Shown here: piece by piece, positions 7,652-15,881 of the stretch
Layout of the letters: every line of letters starts with the position of its first letter
Position numbering within the stretch: the first letter of the stretch is position 1
Notes under the pieces: generated by a model
What the model was told of the DNA's origin: nothing
Seen by the model: only the letters and a program-made list of their open reading frames with translations
Database searches by the model: none
Assembly (NCBI GenBank): GCA_963764955.1
Contig: CAVXVE010000015.1
Span: 62,001-126,000, forward strand
DNA from: Roseiarcus sp963764955
GTDB taxonomy: Bacteria; Pseudomonadota; Alphaproteobacteria; Rhizobiales; Beijerinckiaceae
Direction of reading: 5' to 3'
DNA: 64,000 nt
Program-made: the position numbers and the translations under genes

Positions 7652-8131
7652 TTAGTTCGCCGCGAGCATCCCCCTCAGCGAGTGGGACTCGCCATCCAGC
7701 AGGGTGTAAAAAATGTCGTTGATGCGCCACTCGCCGCGTTCGAACACCATGGCGTAGGTCACCCGCTCACGCGCGCCGTCGCCCCGGGCGAACTCGGCCG
7801 TCACTCTCGCCTGGTCGCCAGTTTCCGAGACCGGCGCGACCTTGAGCGCCACCATGTGCGGCGCCTGGTCACTGAACGGCTCGCGAATGGCGGCGGATGA
7901 CGCGTCGCCGATGAGTTCGTTGGCCGCGATCGAGCGTAATAGCGAACGCGAGAAGAAACGCGCCCGCAGCGTGTTGTCGCCCATGACCCCGGCGCCGCGG
8001 CCCTGGATAGCCGTTTCATCGGCCGCGTAAGCAGCCTTGACGGCGGCTTCGGGAGAATTTCGGTTGATGCTCGCCTCGGCGGCCAGCGCAAACGGGATGA
8101 GGCAGGCCGCTGCGACCAGGATCCTCTTCAT
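7652..8131 (-). CDS. exported DUF3828-like protein (159 aa)
   Basis: A signal peptide, MKRILVAAACLIPFALA, is followed by a mature domain with AAVKAAYAADETAIQGRG near the N-terminus, a helix with FFSRSLLRSIAANE and then strands RVTAEFARGDGARERVTY and FERGEWRINDIFY. The fold resembles the NTF2-like DUF3828 lipoprotein/exported family, whose function is unknown. A perfect CRP-type palindrome lies 57 bases upstream of the start. It is monocistronic. Confidence 0.6.
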   Translation of the reverse strand: MKRILVAAACLIPFALAAEASINRNSPEAAVKAAYAADETAIQGRGAGVMGDNTLRARFFSRSLLRSIAANELIGDASSAAIREPFSDQAPHMVALKVAPVSETGDQARVTAEFARGDGARERVTYAMVFERGEWRINDIFYTLLDGESHSLRGMLAAN

Positions 8132-8187
8132 GACCCAATTCCTTCCAACATGTTAATTTGTTGTTAACGCTGTGCCGTTGCGTCCGC

Positions 8188-8203
8188 TGTGATCCAGATC
8201 ACA
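8188..8203. promoter_or_regulatory. CRP/FNR-superfamily operator-like palindrome
   Basis: TGTGATCCAGATCACA is a perfect inverted repeat with the exact half-site TGTGAT of the CRP consensus TGTGA-N6-TCACA. It stands 57 bases before the start of the exported protein gene at 8131 (minus strand) and in a 336-base gene-free gap, a normal regulatory location. The gap contains nothing else I can name. Alphaproteobacterial FixK/FNR sites differ (TTGAT-N4-ATCAA), so a cAMP-type regulator is the better guess. Confidence 0.55.
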
Positions 8204-8467
8204 CTCCGAACAGGGCATCGCGCGATAGGGCGAGTGAAACGCGCGCCCCGTCATACGGACGGGGCGAGGGCCGGCGCTCATGCCTTCTGGAGCGCTCCCG
8301 CGGCGAGCCGAGGCCGCGGGGATCTGGCCGCCGGAACGCCCTGCCGGGCCTGCGGGCGCCGCGCAAGGGAGGTCTTAAGGTCTTGAAAAAGCACATTCGG
8401 GCGCAAAAGCACGTGAGCCCCGGCCCGCCGCCTTTCGCTATGCCTTCAGGCGCCCGAGGCGGAACCC
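8204..8467. other. non-coding stretch
   Basis: This G/C-rich stretch lies between the CRP-like palindrome and the esterase stop codon. Small inverted G/C arms (near 8300-8345) may form structure, possibly acting as a terminator for the esterase gene. I see no supported gene. Confidence 0.3.
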
Positions 8468-9160
8468 TTAACGCTTCCGGTTCGCGAACGCCTTGGCGAG
8501 AAAGAGACCGCCGTGGCGCAGACCCTCGCCGTCGATCCCGTGGCCGATTCCGAGCGAGAGATGCCACTGCGTCGGGATCGACGCTTGCGCAAGCGCTTCC
8601 GTCGCCATGAACATGGCCTCGAACGGGATCATCGGGTCCTGATCGCCATGGACGAGCAGGATGGGCGGCGGGCGCCCATGCGCGTCGCGGGCCGTCGCTT
8701 CGCTTAAGTGCTCGGGACCGACCAGGAGGCCGGAAAATCCGAGGATCGCGGCCGGCGCGCGCGGACGCCGGAGGCCGACATGCAGCGCCATCATCGCGCC
8801 CTGGCTGAAACCGACCAGCGCGAGCTTCGAATCGTCGAGCCCAAGCCGCTCGAGTTCTGCGTCAAGGAAGGCGTCGATCGCGCCCCGCGCCTTGACCGCG
8901 CCGTTCCAGCGCTCCGCGCCCCCGCCGGGATCGTCAGGCGGCCGGTTGGAGAGCGCGAACCACTGCCGGCCCATCGACCCGGGACTGCGCTCGGGCGCGT
9001 TTGGCGAAACGAACCCAATCTCGGGCATGAGCGCGCGCCATTGACGGCCAAGCTCGATAAGGTCATTGCCGTCGGCGCCATAGCCGTGCAGGAACACCAC
9101 CAGCTGGCTGGTTCGGCCGGCGGCCGCCGGGATTCGGGGCCCGTCCAGGGCGGCGCTCAT
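8468..9160 (-). CDS. phospholipase/carboxylesterase-family alpha/beta hydrolase
   Basis: The 230-residue protein has the family order QLVVFLHGYGADGNDLIEL (oxyanion loop), FVSPNAPER, then LALVGFSQGAMMALHV with the nucleophile Ser in G-F-S-Q-G. ILLVHGDQDPMIPF carries the acid and SLGIGHGIDGEGL the catalytic His. This is the type of YpfH/acyl-protein thioesterase-like carboxylesterases, cytosolic, about 220 residues. The substrate is unknown. It is downstream of alkA on the same strand with a 35-base gap, so the two may be co-transcribed. Confidence 0.85.
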   Translation of the reverse strand: MSAALDGPRIPAAAGRTSQLVVFLHGYGADGNDLIELGRQWRALMPEIGFVSPNAPERSPGSMGRQWFALSNRPPDDPGGGAERWNGAVKARGAIDAFLDAELERLGLDDSKLALVGFSQGAMMALHVGLRRPRAPAAILGFSGLLVGPEHLSEATARDAHGRPPPILLVHGDQDPMIPFEAMFMATEALAQASIPTQWHLSLGIGHGIDGEGLRHGGLFLAKAFANRKR

Positions 9161-9195
9161 GCGGACATTCGCTCCAGGGATGATGCGGGTCTGGC

Positions 9196-9933
9196 TTATC
9201 GCGAACTGTCGGCGAGGGCCATCCCCGAGCGCGCCTTGACGCCCCGATAGTAAGCCCAGAGCATGCGCGCGGCGACGCCTCTCAAGGGTCGCCAGCGCTC
9301 GGCGATCCGCTCGAGCCTCGCCACGTCGGGCCGCCGCTTCAGGTTCAGGGCGAGCCTGGCGGCTTCCTGCAGCGCGAGGTCGCCAGCGGGGAAGGCGTCC
9401 GGGTGACCGAGGCAGAACAGGAGAAAGATGTCGGCCGTCCAGGGACCCACTCCTTTGACCGCGACAAGCGCCTTGTGGGCGTCCTCTGCGTCGATGCTGC
9501 CCAGACCCTTAAGATCAAGGCCGCCCTCGGCGATGGCCTGGGCGACCGCCCGCAACGCGCGGATCTTGGCGTTCGACAATCCGCAGGCGCGCAGGTCGTC
9601 CTCCGTCGCCTTGGCGAGTTCGGCCGCCTCGAGCGGGACGATGCGAGCCTGCAACCGGCCGAAAATGGCGGTCGCGCTGGCGGTCGACACCTGCTGCGCC
9701 ACGATGATCGCAGCCAAGCCGGCGAAGCCCGCCTCCCTCAGGCGGAGCGGCGGCGGGCCGCCGATCGCGATCAGGCGCTCGACGAACTCCGGGTCCTTGG
9801 CTCTCAGGCGCTCGGCCGCTTCGCGAAGCGTCTCCTCGTCGGCGATCGGGGGCCCGGGATGGTAGACCCTTGTCTTCGCCGGCCGCGCGCGTCGCGAAGC
9901 GCGCTTCCGCCCGTTCAGGCGCTTAACCGCCAT
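9196..9933 (-). CDS. DNA-3-methyladenine glycosylase II (AlkA type)
   Basis: The HhH-GPD architecture is clear: LAAIIVAQQVSTASATAIFG, then the helix-hairpin-helix KALVAVKGVGPWTADIFLLF and the catalytic Asp in DAFPAGDLALQEAA. The enzyme excises alkylated bases from DNA. The likely start is ATG 9933 (MAVKRLNGRKRAS, a basic N-terminal tail). A longer reading from 9945 would overlap gluQ by 14 bases. The ATG at 9933-9931 interlocks with the gluQ ATG at 9932-9934 in the single tetramer CATG, so the two genes are back to back with no spacer. Confidence 0.85.
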   Translation of the reverse strand: MAVKRLNGRKRASRRARPAKTRVYHPGPPIADEETLREAAERLRAKDPEFVERLIAIGGPPPLRLREAGFAGLAAIIVAQQVSTASATAIFGRLQARIVPLEAAELAKATEDDLRACGLSNAKIRALRAVAQAIAEGGLDLKGLGSIDAEDAHKALVAVKGVGPWTADIFLLFCLGHPDAFPAGDLALQEAARLALNLKRRPDVARLERIAERWRPLRGVAARMLWAYYRGVKARSGMALADSSR

Positions 9934-10834
9934 GAGCGATGACATCCCGGCCGGCGCGGCGGTCCTGCGTTTCGCGCCTTCGCCAAATGGCGCGCTCCAT
10001 CTCGGCCACGCCTATTCCGCCCTCGTCAACGAACGCCTCGCCAGCGAACTGGGCGGACGCGCACTACTGCGCATTGAGGACCTGGACCATACGCGCTGCA
10101 AGCCGCGATTCGAGACCGCCATCAGAGACGATCTGGCGTGGCTTGGACTTCGCTTTTCCGCGCCGCCGCGCCGGCAGAGCGAGCATGGCGACGACTATGC
10201 GGCGGCGCTCGCGCGCCTTGATGAGCGCGGCCTTGTCTATCCCTGTTTTTGCAGCCACTCGGAGATTGCGCGAGCCTCGAACGGACGGCGCGACCCGGAT
10301 GGCGCGCCGCTTTACCCCGGAACCTGCCGCGCGCTCTCCCGGACGCATGCGCGCGACCGCCTCGCCCGCGGCGATAGGGCCGCGTTCCGCCTCGATATGC
10401 GGCGTGCGCTCGACGTTGCGCCGGCGGATCTTTGCTGGACTGAATATGGCGAGAGCCCCGTTCCCGCGCAGCATCGGGCGACGCCAGAGGTTTGGGGCGA
10501 TATTGTCCTCAAGGGTCGCGATCTGGCTGCGAGCTATCACCTGGCGGTGGTGGTCGACGACGGGCTGCAGTGTGTGACGGACATCGCGCGCGGGCGTGAC
10601 CTCATCTCCGCGACCGCGGTCCATCGTCTGCTGCAGACGCTTCTCGGCCTTGCCGGGCCTCGTTATCGGCACCATCGGCTCGTTCTCGACTTAGGCGGAG
10701 CGAAACTGTCGAAAAGCCGTCAATCCGTGTCGCTCGCCGAACTTCGCAGGGCAGGCTTAGGCCCGGGCGAAGTTCGCGCGGCGTTGGGGTTCGGTTCAGG
10801 CGCCGGGGGCAGGCTCTCGGTTGAACTCGGCTGA
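9932..10834 (+). CDS. gluQ: glutamyl-Q tRNA(Asp) synthetase
   Basis: The protein is a 300-residue truncated GluRS. The class I signature FAPSPNGALHLGHAYSALV is near residue 15, zinc-type Cys are at CFCSHSEI and YPGTCR, and the KMSKS-equivalent is GGAKLSKSRQS near residue 255. It lacks the anticodon-binding domain, as GluQRS should. It charges glutamate onto queuosine-34 of tRNA(Asp). Its 3' end overlaps the convergent M23 peptidase gene by 115 bp, an unusually long overlap. The ATG abuts that of alkA on the other strand. Confidence 0.92.
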   Translation: MSDDIPAGAAVLRFAPSPNGALHLGHAYSALVNERLASELGGRALLRIEDLDHTRCKPRFETAIRDDLAWLGLRFSAPPRRQSEHGDDYAAALARLDERGLVYPCFCSHSEIARASNGRRDPDGAPLYPGTCRALSRTHARDRLARGDRAAFRLDMRRALDVAPADLCWTEYGESPVPAQHRATPEVWGDIVLKGRDLAASYHLAVVVDDGLQCVTDIARGRDLISATAVHRLLQTLLGLAGPRYRHHRLVLDLGGAKLSKSRQSVSLAELRRAGLGPGEVRAALGFGSGAGGRLSVELG

Positions 10835-12879
10835 AATTCAGCCGTAGCGGCGACTGGCGCGGAGGCGGGCTTATCCGCCGACATCGCCACGGCGGAGGGG
10901 GCTTCGCCCATGAGCTGATCGATACGGTCGCGTTCCCGCTTGAACGCTGCAAGCATCTTGCCGTCAAACTCGCGGGTGCGCGGCAGTTTGATCGCCATCG
11001 GATCGACGAAGTTGCCGTTGATGATAACCTCGTAATGCAGGTGCGGGCCGGTCGCCAGTCCCGAATCCCCGAGGTAGCCCACGGTTTGCCCCTGGAGGAC
11101 GTGCGCGCCTTCGACGATCCCGCGGCCGAAGCCTGACATGTGATTGTAGGCGGTCACATAGCCGTTGGCGTGCTGGATCTCGACCCGCCGTCCGTAGCCG
11201 CCGTCCCATCCCGCCTTAATGATGACGCCGTTGCCCGCGGCGAAGATCGGCGTGCCGATCGGCGCCGCCCAGTCGACGCCTGTGTGCATGCGCGCATAAT
11301 GCAGAATCGGGTGATAGCGCATCCCGAACGGCGAGGTCATCTCACCCTCCGCGATCGGCTTGCGCACCAGGAACTTGCGCATCGAGCGGCCGTTTTCGTC
11401 GTAGAAGTCGACCTTGTTGTCGTCGGGCGTCTGGAAGCGGTAATATTTGAATGTCTGGTCTCGGACCGTCATCGAAGCGCAGAGCAGCTCCGGCCTCGGA
11501 TTGATGTCGTCGGGATCGGAGTAGAACGCTTCGATCGAGTCGCCGGGCGCCGTCGCCCGCTGGAAATCGACGTCGTTGGCGAAAACCCTTGTCATCACAT
11601 CGATAATCGATCGGGGCAGCCCCTGTTTGAGCGACGTCTCATAGAGGCTTTCGTAGAGGCTCATCCCGCCTCCCGAATTGTCTTCCTCGCCGGCTTTGGG
11701 CTTCCGCGGCGCCTGTGCGGTCTGCAGCGCCACCGGCCTGTAGCCGCCGCGATCGGTCACCGCGACAGTCGCCTTAAGCTGGTCGTCTGCGTACACTGAG
11801 ATCCGCGCTATTCCCGCCTTCTCCCCCCGGACGGCCGGCTCCTCGGGCAGGATAATGATCTTCTGCCCTTCGCCGACCGGCGATTCCCCGTGCTTGACGC
11901 CGAACGCAGCCAGGATGGCCTGTACAGCCTCAGGGCTTGCGCCATTCGCCTTGAGCACGTCTTCAAAGCTCTGGCCATTGCGCATTTGAACGAGCTTCTC
12001 GCTTGGAGACGCATCGTCGGGGCTAGCCTTGACGACATTGCTCACATTCTCGGGAATCATGCGCACTTCGATCGAAGCGAAGGGCGTGCTGGGACTGACG
12101 CTCCCCACGGTCGCATAGGCCGAGAGTTCGCGCAAAGCTTCGCCCGCCCGGCTCGTCCGCATCAACAGGAGCTGCGGCGGCAACGATTGAGAGGCCGCCT
12201 TTTGGACGTCGGGGGGCGCTTTCAGCGTTTCGACGACTTGAGCTTCGGCCTCTGCTTGCGTCAGTTCGCCCGCGATATGTTCCGCATCGCTCGGTGTGAG
12301 GTCTTCGACGCGAAACGTCACCTCCGCGTTATCTTGAACGGGGCCGGGATCGGGCGGCGCATCGGCGACGTCTGTTCCGCCATTCGTAATCTTGAGGGGG
12401 TTGAATGGCGGCACCGCGTCGGCGAAACCGGTCGGAGTCATGGTCAAAGTGGTTTCGAGGCGAGTGAAAGGACGCGCCTTCACCACTTCCCGGTCCCCAA
12501 CCTTGATGATCGTCGGGGCTTTGAATGTCTGTTTGTCAGAAACGATGTCGACAGGCCGAAGGAGCCGGTCGCCCTTGCTGGGATTGATTCCGCCTTGCTG
12601 CGAGTCGGCGGGGCTTGCCGGTGCGGCGAACTCCGGCGCTTCGGCGAAATCGTATTGGCTGTCAAAATCGAGATAGAGCGCAGCGCCGATCAACGTCACG
12701 CCGCAGAGACCAGCCAGCGACGCCCCAGCGAGCCAACGCAACGACGCAGTGCGCCGCTCGTTGCGGTCGAGCCGATCTTCACCCAATCGAATCGGCGGCT
12801 CAACTCCAAGGTCGGGGCCGACCGTCGAGCGGTCGCCGCGGGAGCCCAGCCGCGGAAAGGCAGCCGCGAGGGTCGTCAA
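10720..12879 (-). CDS. M23-family peptidoglycan metallopeptidase with long N-terminal region
   Basis: The 719-residue inner-membrane-anchored protein has a cytosolic N-terminus of ~48 residues and one membrane segment (LAGASLAGLCGVTLIGAAL). A ~400-residue periplasmic stretch has a LysM/opacity-like patch, VQMRNGQSFEDVLKANG. The LytM domain runs from GEMTSPFGMRYHPILHYARM (zinc His) through HTGVDWAAPIG (His-x3-Asp) to TGPHLHYEVIINGNFVDP (H-x-H). All metal ligands are present, so it should be an active endopeptidase, as in other large alphaproteobacterial M23 proteins. The Pro-rich C-terminus is encoded across the gluQ 3' end. Confidence 0.88.
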   Translation of the reverse strand: MTTLAAAFPRLGSRGDRSTVGPDLGVEPPIRLGEDRLDRNERRTASLRWLAGASLAGLCGVTLIGAALYLDFDSQYDFAEAPEFAAPASPADSQQGGINPSKGDRLLRPVDIVSDKQTFKAPTIIKVGDREVVKARPFTRLETTLTMTPTGFADAVPPFNPLKITNGGTDVADAPPDPGPVQDNAEVTFRVEDLTPSDAEHIAGELTQAEAEAQVVETLKAPPDVQKAASQSLPPQLLLMRTSRAGEALRELSAYATVGSVSPSTPFASIEVRMIPENVSNVVKASPDDASPSEKLVQMRNGQSFEDVLKANGASPEAVQAILAAFGVKHGESPVGEGQKIIILPEEPAVRGEKAGIARISVYADDQLKATVAVTDRGGYRPVALQTAQAPRKPKAGEEDNSGGGMSLYESLYETSLKQGLPRSIIDVMTRVFANDVDFQRATAPGDSIEAFYSDPDDINPRPELLCASMTVRDQTFKYYRFQTPDDNKVDFYDENGRSMRKFLVRKPIAEGEMTSPFGMRYHPILHYARMHTGVDWAAPIGTPIFAAGNGVIIKAGWDGGYGRRVEIQHANGYVTAYNHMSGFGRGIVEGAHVLQGQTVGYLGDSGLATGPHLHYEVIINGNFVDPMAIKLPRTREFDGKMLAAFKRERDRIDQLMGEAPSAVAMSADKPASAPVAATAEFQPSSTESLPPAPEPNPNAARTSPGPKPALRSSASDTD

Positions 12880-13080
12880 AATTCTTGCTTAGCTCGCTTT
12901 TGAAACTGGTATTCCGCCCGCATTCGGCGCCCCCGATTCGGTCGGACGCGCTGCCATGCTAGTTACCGCGCGTGGCGGGCGCACGCAAGCTTGTCCGCTC
13001 AGCCGGATTTCTCCGCTTCGCTCTTGCTTTTTGCCTGCTTCTTTTCCTTAACTACGGCGGTTCGTCGGCAAGGTGACCTT

Positions 13081-13719
13081 ATGCAGCTCATAGGAATGCT
13101 TGATTCGCCTTACGTCCGCCGGGTCGCGATTGCGCTGATCATGAGCAAAACTCCGTTTATACATCGGCCAATCTCCCTCTTCCGGCACATCGATCAATTC
13201 TCAAAGCTCAATCCGCTCTTGAAGGCGCCGACCCTCCTAACCGACGACGGAGTGGCGTTGGTGGATTCGAACGTCATTCTCGATTATCTCGCCGGGGTCG
13301 ATCCGCGCATCGCCGCGCTGACGCCTGCGAAGGCGCCTGAATGGCTCGCGGCGCTGCGGGCGACCGGCGTTGCGCTGACGGTCATGGAAAAGGCGGTGCA
13401 GCGCCACTATGAACGGATGTTGCGCCCGGCTGAAAAGCAGCACGGGCCATGGGTCGACCGGGTCATGGGCCAGCTGACGGTGGGGTTGGATGCATTGGAC
13501 GGCGAACTGCCCGGATCGGGATGGATTGGCGGGGAACTCGGCATTGCCGACATTACCGCAGTCTGCGCGTTCGGCTTCACCCAGTCCGTCCTGGCCGACA
13601 TCGTGGAGACCAGCCGCTATCCCAATCTGAGGGCGTTCTGCGCCCGCGCCGAAGCACTTCCGGCGTTTCGCGCCGCGCCGCCGGAGGACGGGGCGACGGC
13701 CTCGGCCCTCGGCGATTGA
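13081..13719 (+). CDS. glutathione S-transferase family protein
   Basis: The 212-residue cytosolic protein starts MQLIGMLDSPYVRRVAIALI, the thioredoxin-like GST N-domain with the catalytic-type Ser or Tyr loop DSPYVRR. KAPTLLTDDGVALVDSNVIL follows, the G-site cis-Pro and D/E-S motif. The C-domain is helical and includes GGELGIADITAVCAFGF. AAGGTG precedes ATG 13081, which is preferred over an upstream start that adds a non-GST extension. The substrate is unknown. Confidence 0.85.
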   Translation: MQLIGMLDSPYVRRVAIALIMSKTPFIHRPISLFRHIDQFSKLNPLLKAPTLLTDDGVALVDSNVILDYLAGVDPRIAALTPAKAPEWLAALRATGVALTVMEKAVQRHYERMLRPAEKQHGPWVDRVMGQLTVGLDALDGELPGSGWIGGELGIADITAVCAFGFTQSVLADIVETSRYPNLRAFCARAEALPAFRAAPPEDGATASALGD

Positions 13720-13770
13720 CGAACCGCGGCCGAGCGCCGAGGAGTCGGGCCGGAACAGGGAGAGGGTCAC

Positions 13771-14769
13771 GTGGCTGATCAAAGCGAGAGGATGCGCGCC
13801 GTGGTCGCGCCCCGCCCGGGCGGTCCGGAGGCGCTCGAAATCCAATTGCGCCCGCGTCCGGTCCCGGCGGAGGGCGAGGTTCTGGTCCGTGTCAAAGCCG
13901 CCGGCGTCAACCGGCCCGACGTCCATCAGCGCCAGGGTCACTACCCGCCGCCCGTCGGCGTGACCGACGTCCTCGGCCTGGAGATCGCCGGCGAAGTGGC
14001 GGCGCTGGGACCCGACGCCAGCGTTCACCGTCTCGGCGCGCGGGTGACCGCGTTGGTCCCGGGCGGCGGATACGCCGACTATTGCATAGCCCATGAAACC
14101 AATGCGTTGCCAATTCCCGCCGGCCTCACCGCGATCGAGGCGTCGGCGATCCCGGAGACCCATTTCACCGTCTGGACGAATGTCTTCGGCCGCGGGGCGC
14201 TGAAAGCCGGCGAAACCTTGCTGGTTCACGGCGGGGCCTCCGGCATCGGCACGACTGCGATCACGCTCGCAAAGGCGTTCGGGGCGCGCGTCGTCGCCAC
14301 TGCCGGATCGGACGAGAAAGCCGCGCAATGCGAGCGCCTCGGCGCCGATCTCGCGGTTAATTACCGCAAGGACGACTTCGTCGCCGAGACGCTTCGCTTG
14401 ACCGGCGGACGCGGCGCTGACGTTATCTTGGATATGGTCGGCGGCGACTATGTGGAGCGCAACTACGCTGCGGCGGCGCTGGACGGACGTATCGTGCAAA
14501 TCGCCTTTCTGAAAGGCCAAAAGGCGACCGTCGATCTCAGACCGATCATGGTGAAGCGCCTCACCCACACCGGTTCGACCTTGCGTCCGCGCTCGCCGGC
14601 GGAGAAGGCCGTGATCGCCGAAGCTCTGCGGGCCAAGGTTTGGCCGCTCCTGGAGGCGGGGCGCTGCCGGCCGGTCATCGACACGGTCTTTCCCCTCTCG
14701 GAGGTCATAAAGGCGCATGAGCGGATCGAAAGCGCGGAGCATTTCGGCAAGGTCGTGTTGACGATGTGA
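13771..14769 (+). CDS. NAD(P)H-quinone oxidoreductase, zeta-crystallin/PIG3 type
   Basis: The 332-residue protein has a GroES-like N-domain (VLVRVKAAGVNRPDVHQRQG) and a Rossmann core with LLVHGGASGIGTTAITLAKA and VVATAGSDEKAAQCERLGA. It ends like the PIG3 quinone oxidoreductase subfamily (TGSTLRPRS, then FPLSEVIKAHERIES). It probably reduces quinones or enones with NADPH in the cytosol. No zinc ligands of alcohol dehydrogenases are present. The start is GTG 13771. It is 51 bases downstream of the GST gene, a plausible pairing for electrophile detoxification. Confidence 0.88.
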   Translation: MADQSERMRAVVAPRPGGPEALEIQLRPRPVPAEGEVLVRVKAAGVNRPDVHQRQGHYPPPVGVTDVLGLEIAGEVAALGPDASVHRLGARVTALVPGGGYADYCIAHETNALPIPAGLTAIEASAIPETHFTVWTNVFGRGALKAGETLLVHGGASGIGTTAITLAKAFGARVVATAGSDEKAAQCERLGADLAVNYRKDDFVAETLRLTGGRGADVILDMVGGDYVERNYAAAALDGRIVQIAFLKGQKATVDLRPIMVKRLTHTGSTLRPRSPAEKAVIAEALRAKVWPLLEAGRCRPVIDTVFPLSEVIKAHERIESAEHFGKVVLTM

Positions 14770-14891
14770 ACGTCCCCGCCGAATAGTGAACTTGAAATGC
14801 ATCGTCGGAGGTCGCATGTTTTGCCTGCGCGGGCGCGAATCGACCCCGCGCGGAGAGGAATGCGACGCTGAACCTCACGCCTCGATCCGCT

Positions 14892-15280
14892 GTGGCCTCC
14901 GCCCGCAGCCCCGCCGCCCCCGCGAACGCGCTGGCGGCCGACCCTTTGTCGCAGATCATCGTTGAAGGACTCGAGGACGCCAAGGCCGAGGAGATCGTCT
15001 CGATCGATCTGTCCGGCCGGACGACCCTCGCCGATCGCATGATCATCGCCTCCGGCCGCTCGAGCGTGCACGTCGGCGCGATCGCGGACCGGGTCGTCAA
15101 AGCCTGCCGCGCCGCCGGCTATCCTTCGCCGAAAGTCGAGGGGACGCCGCTTTGCGACTGGGTCCTGCTCGACGCGCAGAACGCCATCGTGCACATCTTC
15201 CGCCCCGACGTTCGGCGGTTCTATAATCTCGAGAAGATGTGGAGCGCCGATCGGCCAGGAGGAAGTCAGCGAGGAGCTGA
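14892..15280 (+). CDS. rsfS: ribosomal silencing factor RsfS (C-terminus frame uncertain)
   Basis: From GTG 14892 the frame contains LIIVEGLEDAKAEEIVS-like sequence and SIDLSGRTTLADRMIIASG, then WVLLDAQNAIVHIFRPDVR and RFYNLEKMWSADRP. This is the whole RsfS (DUF143) domain, which binds uL14 and blocks 30S-50S joining in starvation. After RP the frame continues out of register for 200 codons over rlmH. A TGA at 15278-15280 in another phase would end the protein at the normal length, so a base was probably lost or gained near 15255. rlmH follows immediately. Confidence 0.88.
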
Positions 15281-15282
15281 CC

Positions 15283-15765
15283 TTGCGCCTGGCGCTGGTT
15301 TGCGTCGGCAAGCTCAGGGCCGGGCCGGAGCGTTTGCTGTTCGATCGCTACTTCAAGCGGCTGGCCGAGGGCGCTCGGGGCGCCGGCCTCACCGGGGTCG
15401 ATCTGCGCGAGATCGGCGAATCCCGGGCCCGCCGGCCCGACGATCGACGCGGGGAAGAGGGCGCCGCGATCCTCGCCGCCGCGCCCAAGGACGCCGTTCT
15501 GGTCCTGCTCGACGAGCGAGGGGCGTCGGCGACCAGCGAGGAATGGGCGGCGGACGTCGCGCGGGCGCGAGACGCGTCGCGAGCGGCCTATGCGGTGGCG
15601 ATCGGCGGACCGGACGGCCTGGACCGCTCGCTCGCCGCCCAGGCGCACCGGGTCCTGAGCTTCGGCGCAATGACCTGGCCGCACCAGCTGGTCCGGGTGA
15701 TGGCCGCCGAACAACTTTATCGGCTCACGACGATCCTCGCCGGACACCCCTATCATCGCGCCTGA
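15283..15765 (+). CDS. rlmH: 23S rRNA (pseudouridine1915-N3)-methyltransferase RlmH
   Basis: The 160-residue SPOUT methyltransferase starts at TTG 15283, reading MRLALVCVGKLRAGPE. Its SAM-binding knot region is YAVAIGGPDGLDRSLAAQAH. The conserved C-terminal motif FGAMTWPHQLVRVMAAEQLY (usually LSKMTLPHQLVRVLLxEQLYRA) is followed by ending HPYHRA. It methylates Psi1915 of 23S rRNA in assembled 70S ribosomes. The rsfS-rlmH pairing is universal in this group; spacing here is 2 bases or an overlap. Confidence 0.93.
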   Translation: MRLALVCVGKLRAGPERLLFDRYFKRLAEGARGAGLTGVDLREIGESRARRPDDRRGEEGAAILAAAPKDAVLVLLDERGASATSEEWAADVARARDASRAAYAVAIGGPDGLDRSLAAQAHRVLSFGAMTWPHQLVRVMAAEQLYRLTTILAGHPYHRA

Positions 15766-15881
15766 GATTTCCGGAAGGCTCGATCATATTTTCGTTACAC
15801 GGGCGGCCTCGTCCGTCAGTGGCGGGGCGGCCTGGGGCGGAACGGTTCGATCGCCCCGATATTGGCTAGATTTGGTGATCC

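Noticed and set aside
13237..14817. 526-codon minus-strand frame
   Set aside because: It is the complement of the GST and quinone oxidoreductase genes, which have clear family motifs on the plus strand.
15283..15869. RsfS reading extended to 325 residues
   Set aside because: Beyond about residue 122 the frame runs across rlmH in another phase and yields Arg/Gly-rich text. A frame slip near 15255 explains it better.
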